NCBI GenBank assembly: GCA_031273385.1
Contig: JAISRY010000052.1
Span: forward strand, 1-6,106
DNA length: 6,106 nucleotides
Origin: Tannerellaceae bacterium
GTDB lineage: Bacteria > Bacteroidota > Bacteroidia > Bacteroidales > Tannerellaceae
Direction: 5' to 3'
Under the pieces are notes generated by a model. It searched no databases. It was given only the letters and a program-made list of their open reading frames with translations, and had not been told where the DNA came from. Each line of letters opens with the position of its first letter. Positions within the stretch are counted from its first letter, which is position 1. Below, in pieces: positions 1 to 4,733 of the stretch. A program made the position numbers and the translations under genes.

Positions 1-70
1 GGAAGACGGGACTCAAACCCGCGACCCTCAGCTTGGAAGGCTAATGCTCTATCGACTGAGCTACTTCCGC
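1..70 (-). tRNA. tRNA-Gly(TCC), 3' end cut by window edge
   Basis: Read on the minus strand, the sequence starts with GCGGAAG, continues with the D-arm box TAGCTCAG, has an anticodon loop CTTCCAA (anticodon TCC, reading GGA), and ends with the T-arm GGTTTGAGTCC and the beginning of the acceptor strand CTTCC. The last two acceptor bases and the discriminator lie outside the window, so the gene is partial only because of the window border. It is the last of three tRNAs in the same direction, 15 nt after tRNA-Tyr, and is probably co-transcribed with it. Confidence 0.95.
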
Positions 71-85
71 ATTCAATTGCTTTTG

Positions 86-168
86 TGGGCAGTGATGGAT
101 TCGAACCACCGAAGGCGTACGCCAGCTGAGTTACAGTCAGCCCCATTTGGCCACTCTGGTAACTGCCC
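86..168 (-). tRNA. tRNA-Tyr(GTA)
   Basis: The minus strand gives a class II tRNA of 83 nt. The acceptor stem is GGGCAGT/ACTGCCC, the anticodon loop is CTGTAAC (anticodon GTA), there is a long variable arm, and the T-loop is GGTTCGAATCC. The long variable arm together with GTA identifies tyrosine. The discriminator is A. The CCA tail is not encoded (the next bases are CA and then A), so it must be added by the nucleotidyltransferase. Confidence 0.96.
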
Positions 169-237
169 GTTTTTAATTGAGTTCAGTTTCAATACATGCT
201 CTTTTCAATTGCCCTCTGCCAATTGACTATTTCGTTG

Positions 238-311
238 AGCCTCTTGTCGGATTCGAACCAACGACCCCGAGATTACAAATCACGTGCTCTGGCCAACTGA
301 GCTAAAGAGGC
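238..311 (-). tRNA. tRNA-Thr(TGT)
   Basis: The minus strand gives a 74-nt class I tRNA. The acceptor stem is GCCTCTT/AAGAGGC, the D-arm contains TAGCTCAGTTGG, the anticodon loop is TTTGTAA (anticodon TGT, reading ACA), and the T-arm is GGTTCGAATCC. The middle pair of the anticodon stem is a U-U mismatch (CGTGA against TCTCG). The discriminator is U and CCA is not encoded. It is the first tRNA after the hpf terminator and follows its own promoter at 363-393. The 69-nt spacer to tRNA-Tyr (169-237) shows no gene. Confidence 0.96.
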
Positions 312-322
312 GTCTGGAAATA

Positions 323-361
323 GTATAAAAATAGCCGCTTCTCCATAAAAGCGAAGCGGCT
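323..361 (-). terminator. Intrinsic terminator at the end of the rpsU-xer-hpf operon
   Basis: On the minus strand, AGCCGCTTC (361-353) pairs perfectly with GAAGCGGCT (341-333). This is a 9-bp GC-rich stem with an 11-nt loop, followed at once by ATTTTTAT (332-325). This is the classic rho-independent shape. It lies about 50 nt after the hpf stop and 21 nt before tRNA-Thr. A promoter with its -7 box ending at 363 abuts the first arm, so transcripts from that promoter would lack part of the arm (see findings). Confidence 0.8.
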
Positions 362-362
362 G

Positions 363-393
363 CAAATTTAGTTATTATTTCTTAGCTACCAAA
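363..393 (-). promoter_or_regulatory. Bacteroidota-type promoter for the tRNA-Thr-Tyr-Gly cluster
   Basis: The minus strand has TTTG (393-390), a 19-nt spacer, then TAAATTTG (370-363). This matches both boxes of the Bacteroidota primary sigma factor consensus (TTTG at -33, TAnnTTTG at -7) at the preferred spacing. By the usual geometry the start site should fall near 358, about 47 nt before tRNA-Thr and inside the first arm of the hpf terminator. It lies wholly within the gap between the hpf stop and tRNA-Thr. The start site is inferred, not seen. Confidence 0.75.
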
Positions 394-412
394 ACTATTG
401 TTATTTTTTTTG

Positions 413-709
413 TCACTTCAGCTTTTTTTCTTTCTGCTTTTTCAACTGCTTCGTCAAAGCCTCCGCACATTCGGTGATCGCTTCCTCAAAAGTATCGGCG
501 GTTTTCTCGGCGAAAAGCTCTGCATTCTTTATCGTTAGCTTTACCGAAGCGTTCTTATTCTGCGCACTTTCGGGTTTTATTACTTTTAATATGATCTCGG
601 CAGCCATGATATGGTCATAATACTTGTCCAGTTTGCCGACCTTTTTTTGAACAAATGCCTCCAGCTGAGTGGTCGCATCGAAATGAATAGATTGAATTTT
701 AATGTCCAT
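413..709 (-). CDS. hpf: Ribosome hibernation promoting factor, short HPF/YfiA (RaiA) type
   Basis: This is a 98-residue protein starting MDIKIQSIHFDAT and ending in a lysine-rich tail. The length and the beta-alpha-beta pattern (DIKIQSIHF, then a helix at 13-30 rich in Lys, then strands at 36-46 and 55-62 and a helix at 72-95) fit the short form of the HPF/YfiA family. That family binds the 30S decoding site and silences ribosomes in stationary phase. The long form would have about 80 further residues for dimerisation, which are absent. An upstream in-frame ATG at 745 would add 12 residues that are really xer coding sequence. The start at 709 is chosen because it begins the conserved domain and has a strong Shine-Dalgarno site five nt upstream. 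It overlaps the xer stop by 11 nt, so it belongs to the rpsU-xer-hpf operon. The identification is firm. Confidence 0.93.
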   Translation of the reverse strand: MDIKIQSIHFDATTQLEAFVQKKVGKLDKYYDHIMAAEIILKVIKPESAQNKNASVKLTIKNAELFAEKTADTFEEAITECAEALTKQLKKQKEKKLK

Positions 710-1613
710 AAGAACCTCCTTCTTTTTTTGCCCGTGGATGGGCATGATACATTTTTTTTAATTCCTCAAAGGTTGTATGTGTGTAAACGCTGGTTGAAGC
801 CAGGCTGCTGTGCCCTAACAGTTCTTTCACAGCATTGAGCTCTGCGCCGTTGTTCAGCATACTTGTCGCGAATGAATGCCTCAGTACGTGAGGGCTGCGT
901 TTGGATAATGCGGGAATCTCCGATAAACATCCCCTTACGATACGATAGACGATGTCGGTGGAGAGCTGCCGCCCGTTTCGACGGACAAAAAAGTACTCGC
1001 CCGGCGCCTCGGCCTCCCTCTCCCTGACGTCGACATAATCCAGCATCAGCCGCTTCAGCCCCTCTGCGAAAGGGATCAGCCGTTGCTTGTTCCGCTTTCC
1101 GGTCACTTTCAGCACGGATGCTTCATAGTCGATGTCGCTGTTTTTTATGCCGGCCAATTCCGACCGCCTCACGCCGGTGTCGTACAAAAGTTCCAGTATA
1201 AGCCGGTTTCTCACACCCTCAAAACCGGAGTCAAAGCTGTCGCCGTCCAGTAGCGCATCCAATTCCCCCTCTCTGATGAAGCAGGGTAGGGGCTTCTTCG
1301 TTTTCGGGGCGGTGACGAAACGGAGCGGATTGACGGAAATGACTTTCTGCTTGAGAAGAAATTTAAAAAACGATTTCAAGGAACTCAGCTTCCGGTTGAC
1401 CGAAACGGGGGATAGCTTGTTGTCCAGCAAAAAAATCACCCACCCCCTGATGATGTCGGAATCTATGACAACCGGATCGAACACACCCTCTTGTTTCTCC
1501 TTTACAAACACCTCAAACTGTTCTAAATCTTTAGAATAAGACGAAATCGTATGAGCGGAATAATTCCGTTCGTACTGAAGGTAATGAAGGAATGAATCGA
1601 TCAATCTATTCAC
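699..1613 (-). CDS. xerC: Xer-type site-specific tyrosine recombinase (XerC/XerD family)
   Basis: This 304-residue protein has the two-domain Xer layout. The N-terminal SAM-like DNA-binding domain spans about 1-90 (YERNYSAHTISSYSKDL, typical of Xer starts). The C-terminal catalytic domain spans about 110-290. The active-site set is complete: Arg149 (TGVRRSEL), Lys173 (TGKRNKQR), His242 and Arg245 (PHVLRHSFAT), His268 (LLGHSS) and the nucleophile Tyr277 (SVYTHT). The family resolves chromosome dimers at dif sites with FtsK. The start is GTG at 1613. The nearby ATG at 1620 is in another frame and stops after four codons, and the family's usual N-terminus begins here. The gene sits 75 nt after rpsU and overlaps hpf by 11 nt. 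Its placement in the conserved rpsU-hpf operon argues for the housekeeping recombinase, not a mobile-element integrase. The choice between the XerC and XerD names is uncertain. Confidence 0.92.
   Translation of the reverse strand: MNRLIDSFLHYLQYERNYSAHTISSYSKDLEQFEVFVKEKQEGVFDPVVIDSDIIRGWVIFLLDNKLSPVSVNRKLSSLKSFFKFLLKQKVISVNPLRFVTAPKTKKPLPCFIREGELDALLDGDSFDSGFEGVRNRLILELLYDTGVRRSELAGIKNSDIDYEASVLKVTGKRNKQRLIPFAEGLKRLMLDYVDVREREAEAPGEYFFVRRNGRQLSTDIVYRIVRGCLSEIPALSKRSPHVLRHSFATSMLNNGAELNAVKELLGHSSLASTSVYTHTTFEELKKMYHAHPRAKKEGGSYGH
714..721 (-). promoter_or_regulatory. Very strong Shine-Dalgarno site of hpf, inside the xer gene
   Basis: The minus strand reads AAGGAGGT followed by TCTT and the hpf ATG. 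Eight contiguous bases can pair with the 16S 3' end (ACCUCCUU), and the core AGGAGG ends 5 nt before the start, the ideal spacing. The site is made of xer codons for Lys-Glu-Gly-Gly-Ser just before the xer stop. No other gene in this window has a comparable site, as expected for Bacteroidota, where such sites are rare. This site decides the hpf start. Confidence 0.88.
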
Positions 1614-1645
1614 GTTGCATCAGCTTTTGAATCTATGCAACGAAT
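1608..1645 (-). promoter_or_regulatory. Potential RNA hairpin covering the xer GTG start
   Basis: CGTTGCAT at 1613-1620 and ATGCAACG at 1635-1642 form a perfect 8-bp inverted repeat with a 14-nt loop. With a 2-nt bulge the stem can also be extended by GAAT/ATTC (1608-1611 with 1642-1645). In the xer mRNA this structure would include the GTG start codon. There is no U-run after it, so it is not a terminator. The inverted repeat is seen directly. A role in controlling xer translation is inference. Confidence 0.5.
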
Positions 1646-1688
1646 GTATGAATTTGAATTTAATAAAACAAGTACTGGGAAGATATTT

Positions 1689-1880
1689 TTATTCTTCAGC
1701 CTGCTGTAATTGTTGAACGTAAGCAGCACGCATATTCTGCTTTCTCTTTTCTACAGAGGGTTTGATGAATGCCTGACGGCTTCTCAACTCTTTAACGATG
1801 CCCGTTTTTTCAAACTTCCTCTTAAACTTTTTCAGCGCTTTCTCAATGTTTTCGCCTTCTTTCAATGGAACTACGATCAT
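1689..1880 (-). CDS. rpsU: 30S ribosomal protein bS21
   Basis: This 63-residue, strongly basic protein begins MIVVPLKEGENIEKALKKFKR and has the bS21 core (EGENIEKALKKFKRKFEKTGI...ELRSRQAF.KPSVEKRKQ), at the usual length for Bacteroidota. bS21 sits on the small subunit next to the 16S 3' end. In Flavobacterium johnsoniae it helps to hide the anti-Shine-Dalgarno sequence, which explains the scarcity of SD sites in this phylum. The gene is first in the operon with xer (75 nt downstream) and hpf. It has no SD close to its ATG. The start is supported by the conserved N-terminus. A well-matched promoter lies about 50 nt upstream. Confidence 0.96.
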   Translation of the reverse strand: MIVVPLKEGENIEKALKKFKRKFEKTGIVKELRSRQAFIKPSVEKRKQNMRAAYVQQLQQAEE

Positions 1881-1930
1881 AAAATTTTACTATTATAATG
1901 TTTAATTAATTTACCTCATAAAATGGGCAA

Positions 1931-1961
1931 CAAAATTACGAATAGTTTCGGTAAAAACAAA
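1931..1961 (-). promoter_or_regulatory. Bacteroidota-type promoter for rpsU-xer-hpf
   Basis: The minus strand has TTTG (1961-1958), exactly 19 nt, then TAATTTTG (1938-1931), a full match to the TTTG/TAnnTTTG consensus. The expected start is near 1926, giving a leader of about 45 nt. The leader contains a start-stop mini-frame ATG AGG TAA (1919-1911), whose GAGGT resembles a weak SD, and an AT-rich stretch before the rpsU ATG. Confidence 0.82.
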
Positions 1962-2031
1962 ACTTTTTGATGAGATTTCATCCGAAAGCGCATTTTAATG
2001 CCCAAAAACACGCCGTTATGGTTTTTAATTA

Positions 2032-2045
2032 TGGCGAATTCGCCA
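2032..2045. repeat. Perfect 14-bp palindrome in the rpsU/ROK divergent spacer
   Basis: TGGCGAATTCGCCA is self-complementary over all 14 bases. It lies about 90 bp upstream of the ROK promoter candidate and runs into the heptamer array that follows. It has the form of a dimeric regulator site, but no regulator is identifiable here. It could also be a remnant of an intergenic repeat. Confidence 0.6.
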
Positions 2046-2078
2046 CTATTCACTGTTCACTGTTCACTATTCACTGTT
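2044..2078. repeat. Five tandem heptamers CACTRTT
   Basis: The stretch reads CACTATT, CACTGTT, CACTGTT, CACTATT, CACTGTT with no interruption and then runs into eight T residues (2077-2084). Units differ only at the fifth base. Short arrays of this kind can change copy number by slippage. This one lies 40-70 bp upstream of the likely ROK promoter, where a change in number would alter spacing but no reading frame. Confidence 0.85.
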
Positions 2079-2093
2079 TTTTTTGGCTTTCAC

Positions 2094-2124
2094 GTTATAG
2101 TATAAAGAATAGTTTGTACCTTTA
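2094..2124 (+). promoter_or_regulatory. Weak candidate promoter for the ROK-permease operon
   Basis: TACCTTTA at 2117-2124 matches TAnnTTTG in all but the last base. A recognisable TTTG is missing at the right distance: the position 19 nt upstream reads GTTA, and the nearest TTTG (2082-2085) is too far. If used, transcription would start near 2130, leaving about 24 nt before the ROK ATG. The poor -33 box suggests a weak or activator-dependent promoter. The call is tentative. Confidence 0.35.
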
Positions 2125-2153
2125 TAGACTAAATTATAAATCATCATTTTACC

Positions 2154-3125
2154 ATGAAAAGGAACATCTTAGGGGTAGATATCGGGGGGACGAAGACGGC
2201 GATTATTTATGCACGGGAAGATACACGTATTGAGATCGTCGATAAAACGGCTTTTCCGACAGGGGGGGCGAAAGAGACGGTCGACGATATCTTTTTTAAT
2301 CTGGAGCGGGTGAAGGAAAAGCATGGGCTGCGTAACGAAGAGGTCGCGGCGATAGGGATCAGTTGCGGGGGGCCGTTGGACAGCGAACGCGGCGTCATCA
2401 TGTCGCCCCCCAACCTGCCCGGCTGGGAAAACGTGCCGATCGTCGAGATGGTCAAAACGCGTTTCCGGATACCCTGCGCCATACAGAACGATGCGAACGC
2501 CTGTGCGTTGGCCGAATGGAAGTTCGGGGCGGGGAAAGGGACAAAAAATATGATTTTCCTTACTTTTGGTACCGGTATGGGCGCAGGCTTGATTATCAAC
2601 GGGCAGCTGTATAGCGGCACGAACGACAATGCCGGCGAGGTAGGCCATATCCGCCTGTCGGCTTTCGGCCCAGTGGGGTATGGGAAAGCCGGTTCGTTCG
2701 AGGGGTTTGCCAGTGGGGGAGGGATCGCCCAGCTGGGGAGGATGAAGTTGGCCGAAAAGTATCAGATGGGGGAAACCGTCGATTGGTGCGCCCGTGAAGA
2801 GATCGCATCGGTCTCCGCGCAAATCGTGGCGGAAAACGCGCAAAAGGGCGATCCCCTGGCTAATGAGATCATCGCTATATCGGCGCGTTACCTGGGGCGG
2901 GGGCTGTCTGTGCTGATCGATATCCTGAATCCCGAATGTATCGTGCTGGGTAGTATCTATGCCCGCAACGAGAACCTCTTCTTTCCGCTGGCGTCGGAGG
3001 TGATCGCGCAGGAGGCGTTGAGCCTGTCGCGCCGGGTGTGCCGGATAAAACCGGCCGAATTGGGCGAAAATATCGGCGACTATGCCGCCGTTTCCATAGC
3101 ATCCAATATTATTGATAAAAATTAA
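2154..3125 (+). CDS. ROK-family sugar kinase lacking the zinc-binding cysteine cluster
   Basis: This 323-residue protein has the actin-like ATPase fold of ROK kinases. It shows the phosphate-1 motif GVDIGGTKTA (7-16), SCGGP (70-74), the catalytic Asp113 in QNDANACA, the adenosine/phosphate-2 motif FGTGMGAGLIING (138-150), EVGH (162-165) and a late IVLGS (263-267). These enzymes phosphorylate hexoses or N-acetylhexosamines at the expense of ATP in the cytosol. The CxCGxxGC cluster that normally follows GH is absent. In its place is LSAFGPVGYGKAGSFEGFASGGGI without any cysteine, so zinc binding in the usual way is not possible, although the His remains. There is no N-terminal helix-turn-helix, so it is a kinase type and not a NagC/Mlc-type repressor. 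It is followed after 4 nt by a sugar permease, which suggests the substrate enters by that carrier. The substrate cannot be told from the sequence. Confidence 0.88.
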   Translation: MKRNILGVDIGGTKTAIIYAREDTRIEIVDKTAFPTGGAKETVDDIFFNLERVKEKHGLRNEEVAAIGISCGGPLDSERGVIMSPPNLPGWENVPIVEMVKTRFRIPCAIQNDANACALAEWKFGAGKGTKNMIFLTFGTGMGAGLIINGQLYSGTNDNAGEVGHIRLSAFGPVGYGKAGSFEGFASGGGIAQLGRMKLAEKYQMGETVDWCAREEIASVSAQIVAENAQKGDPLANEIIAISARYLGRGLSVLIDILNPECIVLGSIYARNENLFFPLASEVIAQEALSLSRRVCRIKPAELGENIGDYAAVSIASNIIDKN

Positions 3126-3129
3126 TACC

Positions 3130-4275
3130 ATGAATTCAAAAAAAGTACTACCCGTTCTTTTCGGTTTTTTCATTATGGGGTTCGTCGATCTGATCGGTAC
3201 GGCGATCAATTATGTCAAAGCGGACTTCTCCCTGAATGATACGATGGCTAACCTGTTGGCTTTATCCTGTTTTTTCTGGTTTCTGGCGCTGTCTATACCG
3301 ACAGGGTTCCTGATGAACCGTGTCGGGCGTAAAAATACGGTATTGATCAGTTTCCTGTTTACTTTTTCCGGCTTACTGATCCCCTGGGCGGTGTATAATT
3401 TCGCCTTTGTGCTGGTCGCTTTTGCCTTGATCGGCATAGGGAATACGATTATCCAGGTGGCGCTGAACCCGTTGGTCTCTAACGTGGTGGCGCAGAAAAA
3501 GCTGACGGGGTCGCTGACGCTGGGGCAGTTTATCAAGGCGCTCTCCTCGTGGCTGGGGCCGAATGTGGCCGCCTGGCTGACGGCGACGACGCTGGGGTGG
3601 AAATATGTGTTTCCCGTTTTTGCGCTGGTGTCGCTGTTGGCGGCGGTGTGGCTGTGGGCTACCCATATCGAAGAGGAGAGGGGCGGCGGGAAAGAGGTCT
3701 CTTTTGCGGCCACCTTTTCGTTGCTGAAGAACCGGAAGATCCTGCTGTTTTTTATCGGTATCCTGGTGTTGGTGGGCGTCGATGTGGGGTTGAATGCGAC
3801 CTTGCCCAAATACCTGATGGAGAAATGCGCCGATATCGTAGAGGTCTCCCAGGCCGACCAGCTGAAGAGCTATTTCTATTTTATCGTCAGGGCGTTGGGC
3901 GCCTTTCTGGGGGGTATCCTGCTGATGAAGGTACCGGAACGGAAATTCTACGCCGTTAGCGCTTCGCTGGCTTTCGCCGGCCTGGCGGGGTTGCTTGTCA
4001 GCCATGCGCAGTGGAGCATCCTGGCGAGCGTGGTGGTGATCGCCCTGGGCTATTCCAACCTGTTCGCGATCATCTTCTCGCTGGCGCTGAAAGAGCTGCC
4101 GGAAAAGGCGAACGAGATATCGTCGTTGCTGATCGTGGGCGTTTCGGGCGGCGTCATCGCACAGTTGCTGGGTGTCGTTTCCGATGCGTTCCATACCCAG
4201 TGGGCGGCCATCGCTATCCTGGCTGTTATCTGGCTTTATATGATCGGGTTAATACGGACAATCAATAAAACGTAA
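3130..4275 (+). CDS. Major facilitator sugar permease, fucose/glucose/hexose:H+ symporter (FucP-like) type
   Basis: This 381-residue, highly hydrophobic protein has about 12 membrane segments in two halves of six, split by a charged cytoplasmic loop near 178-203 (HIEEERGGGKEV...LLKNRK). The MFS motif between segments 2 and 3 is visible as GFLMNRVGRKN (59-69). The stretch GIGNTIIQVALNPLVSN (102-118) corresponds to the family's typical NP-containing segment 4, and Asp20 in segment 1 is a candidate proton/substrate residue. I start it at ATG 3130. The TTG at 3112 would overlap the ROK gene and add six residues not typical of the family. The gap to ROK is 4 nt, and both starts are preceded by ACC, so they are one operon. 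It ends 8 nt from the stop of the convergent lysis-like cassette, with no clear terminator between them. The substrate is probably a monosaccharide, but which one is not determinable. Confidence 0.88.
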   Translation: MNSKKVLPVLFGFFIMGFVDLIGTAINYVKADFSLNDTMANLLALSCFFWFLALSIPTGFLMNRVGRKNTVLISFLFTFSGLLIPWAVYNFAFVLVAFALIGIGNTIIQVALNPLVSNVVAQKKLTGSLTLGQFIKALSSWLGPNVAAWLTATTLGWKYVFPVFALVSLLAAVWLWATHIEEERGGGKEVSFAATFSLLKNRKILLFFIGILVLVGVDVGLNATLPKYLMEKCADIVEVSQADQLKSYFYFIVRALGAFLGGILLMKVPERKFYAVSASLAFAGLAGLLVSHAQWSILASVVVIALGYSNLFAIIFSLALKELPEKANEISSLLIVGVSGGVIAQLLGVVSDAFHTQWAAIAILAVIWLYMIGLIRTINKT

Positions 4276-4283
4276 AGAGAAGA

Positions 4284-4718
4284 TCACTTCACAAAACACC
4301 GGTATACGCCTACTCCGCACAGGAGGACAACCGCTATCCACCAAAGCGGCATACCCCATCCGGCCGTCGTTTGAACCTTGCCGGAGTGCGAAACGGCCGT
4401 TTCCGTTTCGCCTTTCGCTTTCTCCATCCGCCCGGCCCTGAGGGCGGAGGAGGCCTCTCCGCCTGCCTCCTCCGCCGACCGGACGAACGTCGCCGAGCGC
4501 ACCGCCTGTCGGCCCGTACTGTCCGGCTCCATCCATTCGATATGCAGCGTCTCCATCTTCCGGTTTATCCACTCCCTCGCCAGGCGTTCCCTTACCAGGC
4601 TATCCTGCCCGGTCGTCTCCACAAAGCCCGCCTGCCGGTACCGCGTCTCCTCCTGCCTCTTCTTCACGCCGCATCCCAGGAGCAAAAAAACCAATAAAAA
4701 GGTACTGAACTTTTCCAT
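4284..4718 (-). CDS. Putative unimolecular spanin (lipoprotein with C-terminal membrane anchor)
   Basis: I do not recognise a named family, but the architecture is distinctive. The 144-residue protein begins with a short lipoprotein signal peptide (MEK, then hydrophobic 6-15, lipobox LLGC with Cys16). It continues with about 105 hydrophilic residues rich in Arg, Glu, Thr and Ser, with a charged probable helix at 38-60. It ends in one hydrophobic segment (about 123-139, MPLWWIAVVLLCGVGVY) and a tiny positive tail RCFVK. An outer-membrane lipid anchor at one end and an inner-membrane segment at the other is the layout of u-spanins such as phage T1 gp11 (about 130 residues), which fuse the two membranes in the last step of lysis. 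It follows the M15 peptidase gene by 15 nt and closes the cassette. The function is inferred from layout and neighbours. An ordinary bitopic lipoprotein is the alternative. Confidence 0.6.
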   Translation of the reverse strand: MEKFSTFLLVFLLLGCGVKKRQEETRYRQAGFVETTGQDSLVRERLAREWINRKMETLHIEWMEPDSTGRQAVRSATFVRSAEEAGGEASSALRAGRMEKAKGETETAVSHSGKVQTTAGWGMPLWWIAVVLLCGVGVYRCFVK

Positions 4719-4733
4719 TTTTCCGCCGCTACA

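Noticed and set aside
312..361. CRISPR or other repeat array near the tRNA cluster
   Set aside because: Only one inverted repeat is present, and it is explained as a terminator; no regularly spaced repeats of CRISPR size occur anywhere in the window.
699..1613. Integrase of a mobile element inserted near the tRNA genes
   Set aside because: The gene lies in the conserved rpsU-xer-hpf operon, and no attachment-site repeats of the tRNA 3' ends were found in the window.
1611..1645. A dif recombination site formed by the inverted repeat near xer
   Set aside because: dif has two 11-bp arms with a 6-8 bp centre; here the arms are 8 bp with a 14-bp centre, so a hairpin is the better reading.
1614..1688. 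A second promoter for xer in the rpsU-xer gap (TACATTCG-like box)
   Set aside because: The -7-like box has a mismatch in its TTTG half and the -33 region reads TTGT; the rpsU promoter explains the operon.
2169..3209. Long minus-strand reading frame opposite the ROK gene
   Set aside because: It mirrors the GC-rich ROK gene, and its translation is rich in Arg, Pro, His and Gln without any domain. The plus-strand ROK motifs are unmistakable.
3373..4194. Long minus-strand reading frame opposite the permease gene
   Set aside because: It is very rich in Gln, Arg and His, as expected for the antisense of membrane-protein codons, and has no recognisable domain.
4276..4300. Possible bidirectional terminator between the convergent permease and spanin-like genes
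   Set aside because: Only a 4-bp stem (GAAG/CTTC) with a 4-nt loop is present and the following T-run is broken, too weak to call.
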